A stretch of DNA of 64,000 nt. Origin: Campylorhamphus procurvoides. Taxonomy: Eukaryota; Chordata; Aves; Passeriformes; Dendrocolaptidae. The notes under the pieces were generated by a model. That model was not told the DNA's origin. It made no database searches and saw nothing but the letters and a program-made list of their open reading frames with translations. Both the position numbers and the translations under genes were made by a program. The DNA lies in assembly GCA_013396655.1 (NCBI GenBank), contig WBMV01006286.1, positions 296,466-360,465 of the forward strand, given 5' to 3'. Below, piece by piece: positions 45,101-58,200 of the stretch (its first letter is position 1; each line of letters begins with the position of its first letter).

Positions 45101-45920
45101 AAAAGGTTATTTCACAGAAAGCCACAGGCTGCTTCCAGAGCAAATCCATGCAAAACTTCCAGTCATCCTGTGAAAATAGATACATACAATTTGAATACCA
45201 TCATGGCAAAAAGTATGAATTGTATAAAAAAAGCTTGGAGCCTTGACTTTGAGGCTGTGAAGAGCCTGTTAGGCAGCTGAGAAAACTACTTTCTTCAGAC
45301 CCCTTTTTTCCCCCTCATGTTCTGGTGCATTCAGCCCCAAACTTTATCCTTACAGCTGGGAGCCTTATCTCAAGTCAGAGCCAGAGCCCTCTGCTGCCAG
45401 CTTACTCCTGAAGCCACACACCCTCGAAAAACTGTCTTCTAAATTTGAAGCTCTAGATTCATACTCCAGCGACACTTTCTACTGCATCCCAAGTTTTATC
45501 CATCCTAAAAACTTACTTTGTCTGTGTATTGGGTTTGCATGGCCAGGTTTTGGCAGCGGGGGGGCCACAGAGGTGGCTTCTGTGAGAAGCTGCTAGAAGA
45601 TTCCTCCATGTCCGGCAGAGCCAGTGCCAGGCGGCTCCAAGACGGACGTGCCGCTGGCCAAGGCTGGGCCAATCAGAAATGGTGGTAGCGCCTCTGTGAT
45701 AACATATTTAAGAAGAAAAAAAAGTTATTGCACGGATGTCATTGTGGCCAGAGAAGAGAGGAGTGAGAATATGTGACAACAACTATGCAGATATTGAGGT
45801 GAATGGAGGAGAAAGTGCTCCAGGTGCCCGAGCTGAGATTCCCCTGCATCCTGTGCTGAAGACCACGATGAGGCAGCTGTGTCCTAGGGGGAGGCAGAGA
45901 TCCACCTGCAGCCCGTGGAG
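42102..45920. repeat. 1909-bp direct duplication joined by one N (likely assembly artefact)
   Basis: Bases 42102-44010 and 44012-45920 are copies of 1909 bases with an N at 44011 between them. I saw one difference, C at 43690 against A at 45600, compatible with two alleles of a diploid individual. The second copy ends at the start of the N gap. Confidence 0.9.
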
Positions 45921-46372
45921 NNNNNNNNNNNNNNNNNNNNNNNNNNNNNNNNNNNNNNNNNNNNNNNNNNNNNNNNNNNNNNNNNNNNNNNNNNNNNNNN
46001 NNNNNNNNNNNNNNNNNNNNNNNNNNNNNNNNNNNNNNNNNNNNNNNNNNNNNNNNNNNNNNNNNNNNNNNNNNNNNNNNNNNNNNNNNNNNNNNNNNNN
46101 NNNNNNNNNNNNNNNNNNNNNNNNNNNNNNNNNNNNNNNNNNNNNNNNNNNNNNNNNNNNNNNNNNNNNNNNNNNNNNNNNNNNNNNNNNNNNNNNNNNN
46201 NNNNNNNNNNNNNNNNNNNNNNNNNNNNNNNNNNNNNNNNNNNNNNNNNNNNNNNNNNNNNNNNNNNNNNNNNNNNNNNNNNNNNNNNNNNNNNNNNNNN
46301 NNNNNNNNNNNNNNNNNNNNNNNNNNNNNNNNNNNNNNNNNNNNNNNNNNNNNNNNNNNNNNNNNNNNNNNN
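45921..46372. other. Assembly gap (452 N)
   Basis: A run of 452 N inside the LTR element. Open frames reported across it are filled with unknown residues and have no meaning. Confidence 0.99.
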
Positions 46373-47064
46373 AAAACTTGGGAAGGAGGGAGGGGTGGGG
46401 GAAGGTGTTTTTAAAATTTATTTTCCTTCTCATTATTGTGTTCTGATTTTTTTAGTAATAAATTCAATTAATAACCCCAATTTGTGTCTGTGTTAGTATC
46501 TGGTCAGTGATCTCTTTCCTGTACCTTATCTCAACCCACCATGAACCCTTCATTGTATTTTCTCTCCCCTGCCCAGTTGTGGAGGCGAGTGATAGAGAGN
46601 TGTGTCTGAAAGACTGCATCCTGTGAAAGAGTGAGCCATGTAGAAGTCCAAGGAGAACTGTTGCCTGTAGGATGGACTCACGTTGAAGAAATTTATGGAG
46701 GACTGTCTCCCATGGGAGGCACCCCACACTGGAGCAGCAGAACGACTCTTCTTCCTGATCAGCATCAGAAACTACCTGGGAGGAACTGACCATAACCCCC
46801 ATTCCCAATTTTCCTGTGCCACTGAGTGAGAGGAGGTAAAACTTGGGAAGGAGGGAGGGGTGGGGGAAGGTGTTTTTAAAATTTATTTTCCTTCTCATTA
46901 TTGTGTTCTGATTTTTTTAGTAATAAATTCAATTAATAACCCCAATTTGTGTCTGTGTTAGTATCTGGTCAGTGATCTCTTTCCTGTACCTTATCTCAAC
47001 CCACCATGAACCCTTCATTGTATTTTCTCTCCCCTGCCCAGTTGTGGAGGCGAGTGATAGAGAG
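46373..47064. repeat. 227-bp direct duplication within LTR (likely assembly artefact)
   Basis: Bases 46373-46599 and 46838-47064 appear identical over 227 bases. The first copy lies between the 452-base gap and a single N at 46600, and the second is in its natural place in the LTR 3' part. Confidence 0.88.
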
Positions 47065-50000
47065 GTTTAGTGGGTGCTTGGTGTCTAGCCAGAGTCAAAC
47101 CACTACAGCCTGGAAGAAATAAAATTTTGTGATTGTGGATCACCAGAGAAGTGTGGTGAAGAAAAGTAGGATATAGGTGACATCAGTCACCGTTCTCCTC
47201 TGTTGCATACAACAATAAACATGAAGGTAGCAACATGAAGGACACCACATGTAACTTGGCTATGTGAGATCTCAGAACTTCAGCACATAAAGTAAGCGTC
47301 AAATCCTTTAGCAAGAAAATTTGGATTAACTTGCAGTTGCCAATTTTTTCATACTTCCATAAGTCAGTTCAAATTCAAATTGCACATCTCTGGGTCTCCA
47401 GCTAGGGTTAGATTTACCAGTATCTCAACTTTCCACAATTATGATTTCACCAGGGATTTCACTACACAACATTCATGTATGGATTCTTTGTGTTTAAGTG
47501 CTAAAACAATATAGATCTCACTGTACGTTTGGTTGAGTTGTGCACACTGGTACGAAGTTTGTTGCGACATTCATTTCCCTGATCAAAGCCCTTCTGATGC
47601 ACTTCATATTCCATTCAGATAAATAGAAGCAAACAGTAATGATGACTTGCCTGCCCTGTATAGTACACTAAACCAGCAATAAATCACGTCAGCAACATTT
47701 TTCCACACCAGATATTTGCTGCCATGACAACACTGCCATATTTACAAAATAATCTTAAAGGTGTTTTAAAATTCTGGTTCACAAGTTGGCAGCACAGATA
47801 CTGTGTGCTGGTTTAAGCTGTTTTATTCCAACCACCCTTTATGTGGGTTAATCAGTGATTAAAGTCCACAAGGCAAGGTGCTGCTCAGAAGCCTGCTCTG
47901 GAGCCCTGGCACGGCCCCACAGTCATCTCAGGCTGCTGGGCACCTAGCAGCAGCCAAGTCCTGTTTACTCAGCAGTCCTTTGGTGGGGCAAAAAACAGAC
48001 TCTCCAGCAACACCACAACAGGCAACAGAAACACACATGCATGTGTTTCAGAATGGTCTGCAACCTTTGCTATCAGAAAGGCTTTGTTTTGCTGTCTTCT
48101 CTTTTCGCAGAGACAGTTAAGATTTAGCACCGGGTATCAACCACAAACTCCAGGACTGCTATGCGTGATAACACTGCTGAGCGGGGGCCAATGCTAACAA
48201 AGCCCAGGCTGATGGCCACAGGGATACCTCATCTTTTCCGCCCGCTCTTGGCCTGGTTCCAAGCTGCCAGGGTCTGGAGATAAAAGCTGAAGAGGCAGGA
48301 GAAAGAGCAGTGCTGGGAAGGGAACTTGCCATGGTGGTGGAGGCTGAACAGCCACAGCATCTATGCCTTCCTAAGAAACCTCAACTGATTCTTCTCAGCA
48401 GAAACAACAGTACTCAACAGGTTACCCAAGCAAATGAAGTGGAAATATTAAGCCAGTGCTCAAATGTCTCAGGAGAGAGAGTATCTGCCGAAGGTGTGGT
48501 CTGAAGCACCCTTTTTTTTATGGGAAGAATTGGCTTTTCATTTGAATGAAAAAGGAAAAAAGGATGAAATAGAGCAGTCCTTTCCTAAAAGCCTTGCAAA
48601 CCCTGTGCATTTAACACAACTTCGATTGACATGCATCACCCAGCTGCAGTGTACTGACCTATTTTAATAGCCTTCTCTTCCAAAAGGCAGCAGAGACCAC
48701 AGCAGCAGAAATCCAAGTATTTCCTGTGTTAGTCTGGCAGTGGTGGCTCAGTGGCCCCTGGAAAGCATATTTTCAGATAGATGACAGACTCAAATCACTA
48801 ATGAAATTTCAGGTAGTACAGACACGAGTTCTGTAGCAAGTCCTACATGCAAACAAAAAGGGTCTCCCTAAAAATAAAATGATGCTTTTCTCTGAAAAAG
48901 AGAGAATTTGCCATATTAATTCATCTAACTTAGTTTTTCACCAATCTCTATAGACACTGATTTGATAAGCAGAAGCAGACACAGCAACAAATGCATTTTT
49001 ATACTGTACAGCATTTGTTCATGTGGAAACGTTGCAAAACAAGTTATCCCCTCAAATACAACAATTTTGCTCTAGGAAAATACTGCACAGACTCCAAGGT
49101 CACAGTTTAGACTTGCACATTGTACTGTATTGCTACATGGTACTACAGTTTGCTTTGCTTTCTTGTGTCTTCTATAGCTGCAGTATGGTAATACAGTTTA
49201 AGGCACCCTCTTAAAACAGCATATGGTATTTCAGATTTACCAATTTAAAAGATTCTGGCCTGGAATAATCTCATAGTCTGCCAAGAAATCCACTTGAGCA
49301 GAACAGCAAAAGATACATGCCATTGGCAAGCCACAGAAATGTTGCTGTAAAATAACCAATAATGAATCCTTGAAATAACCTTCACACTTCAGTTCTTCAC
49401 ACAATATGCCTACTAATCTTAAGTTACAGTTACATTAAGTGTTCAACCAAAGTCCATATCCTGCCATGGCAGTAATTACTATCCAAATCCATAGAAACAG
49501 AGCTGTAGTTTCTATGAAGTGATGTATCCAATAGTCATTTTGATTAGTTTCTACTAAAACTAAATCACACCTGTCCATTAGGAAATATGCATCTTTTGTT
49601 AACCCTCCCCGAAAATCCACTGTATCATTAGATGCGCTGTTTCTAGCTGCTGTCAATCTAGTGACACAGGAAGGATAGCTAAAGAATTATCAAAGCATTA
49701 CAGTAATTTTTACATCGAGATGTAATATTCTCTTTGTTTGCTCATTATCCCTGCAAAGTGCCTTCCATGGAAATTTTAGTCCTCAGTTGTCCAGGCTGTT
49801 ACTCTTTTCGGGTAAGAGGACAGGCATAAGCATTACCACCATGCCTATAATAAACACATTTCTAGGGTAAAATAATGGCCCATGGGAGTACATCCAGTGT
49901 AGTTTCAACACAGAAGCTTCTATGTTGTGTGGGTGTTAAAGCCAAGTTCATGATTCAAGACCAGCAACAGAAGGACACAGCTCTGCAGCCCTGCACACTT

Positions 50001-53000
50001 ACTTGGTAACTAATGAGGCTGGGTCAGCAGAAACACCCAAAGGAGGCATGGACTAAAGACCGTGTTGGGGCCACATACAAGACCTATGGCAGAGGAAGAA
50101 ACTGGACTCAAGCATAGCAGGATGCAGAGTGCTGTTCTGACTCCCTGACCAGTTCAAGTCCACTGGCTGAGACGCAGACATTTATGTTACTGTCCACTAT
50201 CTGACAAAGGTTAGTTCTGTGAAAGCAACTAGTAGCAAGTATGCAGGTAGAGAAACCACAAAAAAACACCCCCAAGTAGTACATCTACTAGACAGACAGC
50301 TGTGACTCTTAAAGAAAGGTGCAGGACAGCAGCCAAGTCAGAATTAAAACACACGGATGAGAGAACAAGATGTTAAAGAAGTGAAAAGACTGAAGGAGCC
50401 AGCTTGTGAAAGGCTGAGCTGCTGTTCAAAGCATTTAGTGTTATGTAAACTCTGCAAAACTGCAACAAGACAGTTTAAACTTTGTCCCAGAAGACAAAGG
50501 TAAAACCAAGGCATTTTGGTTGAAAAATGTCATGCACAGCACCTACAGTTACCTTTTTCTGTTTTCTTCTTCCCATGGTTATGCAAGAAATGCCCTCCTC
50601 CACCCCCAAGTACTCCCTTACCCACTCAATGGCAATCTATAAAATTATGAAGAGCATATGCATACAAATCAGGTCTGCTGTAGAAGAGAAAAATGTATGC
50701 AGCAGTATAACAGTATTTAATAATCCACAAAGAAATGAAACCCCAATAAATTAATTGTGTTGCTTTACACTGGTGAAGATAAGCAGCCTCTCTTTAACAG
50801 AAAACAGCAGAATTATTCACAAGTGCTCTGCAGCCTCACCATCATCACAATAACTGCTGAATAAAGCTGTGGATCCTTTGGACCTCATGACTTTGTCAGT
50901 TTCAAAACTACATAGCATTTTCTACAGAGAGGTGAGGCAGGCAGTTAACACTAATCTACATTAAGAGTCATAACCAAAATTTCTATATGATATTTAGACA
51001 TGAGCTCTTGGAGAAGACCTGGCTGCAGTTTTTCCAGTGCACATTGGAATTTTTCTTGAGAATATAAAACTAAAAGCTACCTAAAATAGTCACAGGCATT
51101 TCAAACCAATCTTTCTAGGCAGCATTTAAGAGACAGAAATAAAACCATTCGTTTAAGAAAATCGACTGGAGAAATCAAGCAGTAGAACAAGCTGTTTTAG
51201 TTGCAAAACTCTAAAATGCTACCTTGGAAAGCTTATATTAATGTAGTAAAGTAGGAATAGGACAGCATGAAAGCTAAGCTGTAGTTCAAAGCCTAGAGTA
51301 GGAAGAAAAAAACTGATAGCAATCAACACGGCAAAAATTTAGCAGTGCAATTAATCGTGTCATGCAACAAATACCCAGTATCTGGTGACAGCACTTCAGT
51401 GTTTTGAGATCGCCATCCCAGCATTTGTGTACACAAGACAATCTCTTCTCCAGGAACAAACAGTTATATACCCCTATCAGAGTACTCACCAAGTGATAAG
51501 AATCTACCATCTATGCCCCAGTATCCAAGTTACTCAAGACAGTAAGAGAGGTATAAGAAATAATCAGATAAGAGCTTTCCAGTCACCCGACAAGACATTA
51601 GGGACTGGTAAAAGCAGGCTACCAAAACCACTCTCCCCTACCCTGCTGCTCCTCCCCCTCCCCACTGTAACTCCAAATACCATGGCATAAAAATATATTC
51701 TTTTATTCTGTTAAAAAGAAAAAAATGTTTCAGTAATTTGAATGCACAAACTATCTATAGGCATCTATATGGTTGGCTGACTCCCCCAGGTAGCCCTCAT
51801 CCTCTGGCTAATTCACCCAGTAACAACCACCACATGTCCACAGCTGACTGAGGCTCTGATGTCCTATAATACCATTTCCACCGCAACTGCCATTCAGGGC
51901 AAGCCATGAGTGCCTCTGGATATTCAGTGTCATCTTGTCAACGAGCAGCAGAAAAGCAAAGAGGCAGGCAAATCCTTGCCAGCGTACCCTAAGCCAAATG
52001 GTGTACACAGCAGTTGTATAACCCCATCCAGAATGCTATTGCCATTACTGATCACATTGTTTAAACACAAAATGCCATATGCAAGAAAAGTCTTGTTAAA
52101 CCAAATTTGGGATGTTTAAGACTACTTATGGGAAACCACAATGTTTTATGCAAAATGGTAAATGTAAAGCAAAATGCTTTTCTGTTTCCCTGTTCATGTA
52201 TGAAGAAGAAATAAAAGTACAAAAAATTTAAAATCAGAAGGGAAAATCTGACAAGTTTTAAAGCCTATTTCAAACCAGTTGTGGAACTTATGAACTACAG
52301 TTGTGTTTCCAGACAGGTTTCAGCATGCTCTGACCCTCTAGAAAACTTCTAAGTGCACAAATCCTAAAGAATGGTTTGCTCATCCATTCTATAGAAGTAG
52401 CTTCTGAAAAATAAAAGGCTGCAGAGAAGCTCAATGGATACTTCTTCAACCAACACAACTTTTTTGGAAATACTTCTGTAGCACCTCCAAGATCTCCAAG
52501 TGCTTTCAGGCACAGGAATTAACATAAAAAAACTCTGTATTAAAAGAAATGGAAGTACTGACTTTGACTTATTCTGAAGTCAAAGTGAAACACAGGGCAG
52601 GCATCCTTATCAGCTCCCTTTCATTAGGAGACTAATTTTTAGGCTGGTGCAGCTCACTTTTCTATCACCACAGAAAGATGACAAGGAGGAACAAACATTA
52701 AAATGCTTTTACAGGAACACTTACTTGCTTTTCTTCATAAACAAGCGTTATCTCAAGGTCACTAATGTGCAGTCAGCTAACAATTTAACACAGGAAAAAA
52801 ATACCCTACACATATGAACTTGAATCAGAAGACATTTTAAGTCAATTTACCTTGGTGCCAAGCCTATTAATGACCCAGTTACTTTGATCAAGTTAATCAG
52901 CAGACCATCACAACTTGTTAACTCTCAGCTCTACTCCAAGACCTAAGCGACTTAGGATGCTATTTTGACCTGCGAATTTGCTCCTCTTCCCATTTCTATT

Positions 53001-54517
53001 TACTTTATCCCAATCAAGTACAGCACCTGCACAATGCCATTCAGAGAATCTAGGAAGATGCAGCTGCCACACAACACTAAAATTGGATCCTCACTTTCCC
53101 CTGTAATTTTTAGAGTATGTTTTTGTATTGTTTTAGAAGGACTCATGTATTTTGAGTTACTGGCAGTTGCAGCCTGCAGAGCCTGGCCATCATGGGCAGC
53201 ACAAGGCTTCCTGTAAGAGGGCCATGCAGATGCCACTAGCTTTCATGGCAATCTCTCATGCAGCATGAATTGACTGTCCTACACAGTGCCAAGCAAGGCA
53301 GCAAAAGAGAGTGTGGAGCCACTAGCCATCCACCAGTGCTGAGAAAGCAACTGCCACAGTGGAGGGGAAGGAGAGTACAACCGTCACCACGCCAAACAGT
53401 TCCTGTCAACAAGAGAAATAGGCAGGAAGAGCCAACCACAGCAGTAGCTAGATAAGGGAAACCCACAGGATGAACACCAGGATAGTAAGATTTACAGTAG
53501 GGAAGAGAAAGTCTGGTAGACTATGCTGACCGGGGGTTTCAAGGGAATGTGGAAAGTTGTGCCCCATAGCCCAGGTCAAGAACAAGATGTGGCAGTGCCC
53601 CAGGAAACGTAAGATTTACCCAACTCTGAGGAATATTAAAGATCCATACACTCACATCAACTCAACTGGTATTGTCAGAAGTCTGGATGTGAGCACCGAA
53701 AGAGATGCTTAACCAAGGGAGGGGAATTGCCCAAGGTTATAGTAGATTTTGCTGAAACTGAACAAAAATTGCTCAAGAAATACTTATGAGGGAAGGGCCC
53801 AAAAGAGTATTAGTATAATCGTGCACATATTCCAACAGATACAAGTTGAAACTGAAATACAGTTCTAACTCTGACACAGAGCACTTTCATCCTTAGACAT
53901 TTCTCTTCATGTAAGATTTAAAAAGTATGTCTTACAAAACTTCTGCACACTTCCTTTGATACCTGGCCAAATCCTTAAATAGCATATTTGGCTTCAGCTT
54001 TCTGTATGAAGATGCAACATAGTCGGAATATCTCCATACTCTTCTTCCTCAGGAAAACTAATATGTATATTCGAAGAAACTTAACAGTCCAGTTGCTCCT
54101 AATTTTGAACAGAGTTACTCTCAAACTGATTTCAGGAGTGCAAGAGTTCTGGCAATGCAATGAAAAGCCCAGCAGAAGTTCCATGTTCACTGAGATTGAA
54201 GTTTCCTATGCAGAGGTGCAAGTTGGTTTTTTCTCACTAGGCTGCAAAAACACCCAAAGGCTCTCACAACTGTCATCTACTTCAAATGCAAAAAAAAAAA
54301 GGGAACTAGCATAATCCTTTTGCCCTTCTTGCTCTGTCATAACTGAGTCAGCCACTTGAACTTTGTGTGCTTCTAGCACCATGTTACAAGCAGGTGACAT
54401 TTGTGCAGCCAGCCATTTCCAGGTTGCCCAGACTGGTGGTGTTTTCCTCACCACACTGCAATAAGGTAGTTTCTCCAGAGTGAACAGCAGAACTTCAAAC
54501 TCCATCTTGTTGCCAAG

Positions 54518-54902
54518 TGTTAGAAACAGAGTTCAGGTTTTGCTGAAGCGAGTTCCATGGGTAAAGAGAAGGGGGGGGAGGGGATAGTTGAGTTTCTGGC
54601 ATTGGGACTTGGGATGGTTTGAACCTGTTTTTCACACCTTTTTGTGGGGGGTAGGGGTCTCGGGCAGGTAGGTGGATCGGGCCAGGCTGTGAGCTTCCTA
54701 GTACTAGTCAATAAGGACGGAACCAGGGACCCCCAGGCTGGGACAGGGTATAAAAGCCTCTGGTTCTTGCTGGCCTGTATCTGTCTCCTAAGCCAGAGGG
54801 GACACAACAATTCAGCTGAATTTGTTAAATAAAAAGTTTAGTTTTGCTTTGATGACTTTATCCCCTCCTGAATTTTATTGATAAGTGTGAGCATTTCTCA
54901 CA
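54518..54902 (+). mobile_element. Solo LTR of an endogenous retrovirus, 385 bp
   Basis: The element starts TGTTAGAAA and ends TTTCTCACA, a 9-base inverted repeat with one mismatch. It is flanked on both sides by CCAAG (54513-54517 and 54903-54907), a 5-base target-site duplication. Inside are a TATA box TATAAAA (54749-54755) and an AATAAA signal (54828-54833) 73 bases later, the spacing of an LTR promoter and polyadenylation site. No internal retroviral genes lie beside it, so it is a solo LTR left after recombination. Confidence 0.85.
54749..54755 (+). promoter_or_regulatory. TATA box of solo LTR
   Basis: TATAAAA in the context GGGTATAAAAGCCTC, inside the 385-bp LTR. It could drive plus-strand transcription, antisense to IQGAP2. 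Confidence 0.55.
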
Positions 54903-55204
54903 CCAAGCCTCATCCAAACACCAAGTACCCCCATCTCCCACAGCATCAAGATCTCAAACAAGCCAAACGTTCGCAACCGAATCCAAACTTAAGCATTCAG
55001 CTACTTTCAATGTACTTGCTAACAGAAGATTGTAGTTTTTATTCCACTGTCAAATGTCCAGTCCCTTGAAATTCAAAAATTGTCTCAGTAGATACCTGCA
55101 TGCATCTTTCCTTGTACCCCCACCACCACACCACAGCACATAGTTTAAGACCTTCTGAGACTATGCAATAGCATGCTACATGCATCATAAAATATATATA
55201 CATA

Positions 55205-55226
55205 GAGAGAGAGAGAGACAGAGAGA
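55205..55226 (+). repeat. (GA)n tract
   Basis: A run of GA units with one interruption, next to a TA-rich stretch. Confidence 0.85.
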
Positions 55227-58200
55227 AAATAGTCAAAATCACATTTCAGCTGTTATAGACCTATCAGAAATAGGCTTCTCATGAAGGCGATGAACAATCA
55301 TTCATACAGAAGAAACCAAACACAGTACGACTGAGTTCTTTAACATCACCTGTAAATCCAGCACCTAAGTGGGAAGAATGTTTATAGAAATGCACATAAA
55401 GACATTTGAGGAATTTTGATGCCAACATAAAAATATCTGGAGCATGGCAGTCAAGCAAAACAAATGCCTGGCCAAAGGGCATTCAAGAGCTGAACAAACC
55501 CTGTCTGTTGCTCACCCAGTGACTCAACATCCTACCACCATCAATCCCTGGTGCTATACCTTTGTTGGGGACTGCTGTCTGCAAGCATATCAAGGTGAGA
55601 ATTTAAGATGTGGGCTGGAGGAAACATAAGAAAGCAAAACAAAACAGACATACAACATAATGAGCCAAACCAGGTGCACAGCTCCTACTGAATGGCAAGT
55701 TTGATAAAATCACTTGAAGGCTACTGGAAACTAAAGTATCCAACATCAACTGGTTTTCCATTAATCCTCTGATACCTTAGGTTGCTATTCAACAAAAATA
55801 AATCATATTCATGCACAGTAACAGACAATGAACCTGTTTTTGAGAGAAATATCAGACTAATTCTTTTATCCATCCACTGATCACAGTAAGTCTTTACTTC
55901 TCTTGGTTCCATAAAAAATAGCAGAATGGCTCCAGCATGCACATGGCATAATGTCCTAATTCAAAGATATCCCCTTTTCTTAGACAAAAAGCTCAAAATT
56001 ATTCTCTTCTATATATATGCACAAAAGTGCTTTGTCTTTACCATGGCTGGCCAGGAAAAGAGTGTAAGCATTTATCCTCCAGAAATAAGGTTTTCTTTCT
56101 TATCAATTGATTTACAAACATGTTATATGAAATATAAGCTGTCTTTTCAATACCAATCTGGTGGCAGATGTAGTCTTATGATACAAACAGTTTGTTAGCA
56201 AAATCCTGACCAGCTACATTCTACATTTATAAATATATATGTTACACTTGAATTATAGCATGCTCCTTTCACACAGCTTACTTTACATAAACATTGACTC
56301 TCTGCTTCATTCTGGTTTGCTTTGAAAAAAAGCCTCTTCTGCCACTGCCGCAATGTATGACAAGCATACTACATCTCAGGGTGAAGTATTTACAACTGCA
56401 AAGAGAAACACCAACTGTGTGGAACAAGAAAGAGAAACAAGAAAACACTAGATTTAGAAGGAGACTAAACTTAGATTTTATTTTTTTTTTACACTTATCA
56501 GGCTTTTTTCATGCATTGCCTTTTTAAACTGATTTCAGTACATATGTATTCTACTACTGGCAGTGCTTACAGTCAAATCCCAATCTCTCTCATGTTGAGT
56601 GTTATCATTAACTAGATTTTCTTATATGCAAATTTTTTTATTATTTCTATGAAGCTCTTAATCAAACACAAACTTTATACAGACTTTTTTAAAAATTCAA
56701 TTCAGAATATTTGCTTACTTAAAGGACAGCACCATACATTAGAGTAATTGCTGTACAGCAGTAACCATGCATCTGCCTTTATTTTAAGCTGTTTTATTAG
56801 AAAATTATGGTGAGCAAAACTGAAATATTGTCTTTGTATTGCCAACTACCACCATTAAACAGTGGCCAGAATCAAAAGTTGCCTTTGTGTTGTATCCACT
56901 TGTGCTATTCAGATTAAATAGCAGAGCTATATATAGGAACAAAACCTAACCTATACACAATTATTGTTCTTAATTTTAAGGAAATCATTGTGTCTCCTTG
57001 GTCCTCTGTCAAAGGGACTTAATTTTTTATGGCAAAATACCCACATGATAAAACAATCCTAGTTTTCAGCAATTGCCACTGCCTTAATTTTGCATCTTCT
57101 CAAAAAGCTAGAAAAAGTTTATTTCTTTCTTAACAAATTTTAATTCCACCTGTTCCACTTTAACAAGACTAAAAATAAATTTTACATTTTAAATACTGTA
57201 GAAACTTTTATTAGTAGTATGCACACTTACAAGCACATGCATAAGGCTGCCCAGCAGTCCTGCAGCTACCCAGTTTTGAATGCACAAACCTTGTCACCAT
57301 GATGCTCCATTTTCAGCACTGGAATTGTTTCAGCTTTGCTCACTGAATAAAAGTTTGCATTGCCAGAGTTTTCAGAGAGGAGACTGTGCATGCTAAGGGA
57401 AAGCAGAGTGCTTCTGACACTCAAAAGGACCTAGAAATATTGAAGTAATGTGGGCCAGAGCTTGAAATATTTAAATGACTGAAGAGGAATTAATTGCAAC
57501 CTTTTTAGTTTTGCCTAAGTTGTATCAGTTCAGTAATTTGCTTTCCTAACACCTGACACATTTGATTTATGGCTTTGTTTGGGGTTTTTACATCTATGTA
57601 AAACCAGGCACTGTGAACATGTCCTTGGCAATACATTTCTGACCTATGAAGAACAATTATCTGCATCAGGGTGAACAATATCCAATGTTCAGTGCTCTTT
57701 AGTTACAAGCTGGTGGAAGAGTAATCTCTTTTGATGGTACCTGTCTCCTCAGTACATAATTGGAAATCCCACTCCAGAAGTGGAAGGGAACCAAATAATG
57801 AGCCCATTTAACTGCTTTTAAGTTACAGGTCCAAAATATGATCTAGGTTAGGGACAGTCAAACAGCAAAGAGCTCTTTCTGAATGAATTTTAAATTATGA
57901 TGAATTTGAGTTAAACACTGTATTTAATGGTCTTACCAGGAACATCTGTTTGTAGTCTGGTTGCAATAATCAGGAGCAGCAGAAGCAGCAAAACATACTA
58001 CTCTAAGAGTCAGAGCCAGTACTATATCACACAGGGAAATGAAGTGCACAGGCTAAACATTTATACTTACTTTGCTTAATGCTGTGCTTAATACAGGTGG
58101 GTCAGTTTACAAGCCAGTTTTTATTCACTGTTTAGTTTCAATACAGAACACAGAGAGATGAAGTAATAAGAAATATGCTGCTGGGTTCATTTATCTTGGG

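Larger units (their letters stand above)
45525..47107 (+). mobile_element. Endogenous retrovirus LTR of passerine type, broken by gap
   Basis: The left end TGTATTGGGTTT and right end AAACCACTACA form an imperfect terminal inverted repeat (TGTA-TGG-TTT) in TG...CA form. Flanks are GTCTG on the left and GCCTG (47108-47112) on the right, a 5-base duplication with one mismatch. It contains a TATA-like ATATTTAAG and an AATAAA at 46922-46927. The sequence GGTTTGCATGGCCAGGTTTT is one I recall as common in songbirds. A false copy of the 5' part lies at 43615-44010. No retroviral coding sequence is visible, so it is probably a solo LTR, but the gap hides part of it. Confidence 0.75.

Noticed and set aside
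40049..45920. Direct duplications as true segmental or tandem duplication
   Set aside because: A single N at each joint and near-perfect identity favour assembly error.
45736..46496. Long open frames of 193 to 236 codons on both strands
   Set aside because: They run through the 452-base N gap and are mostly unknown residues. They are not real frames.
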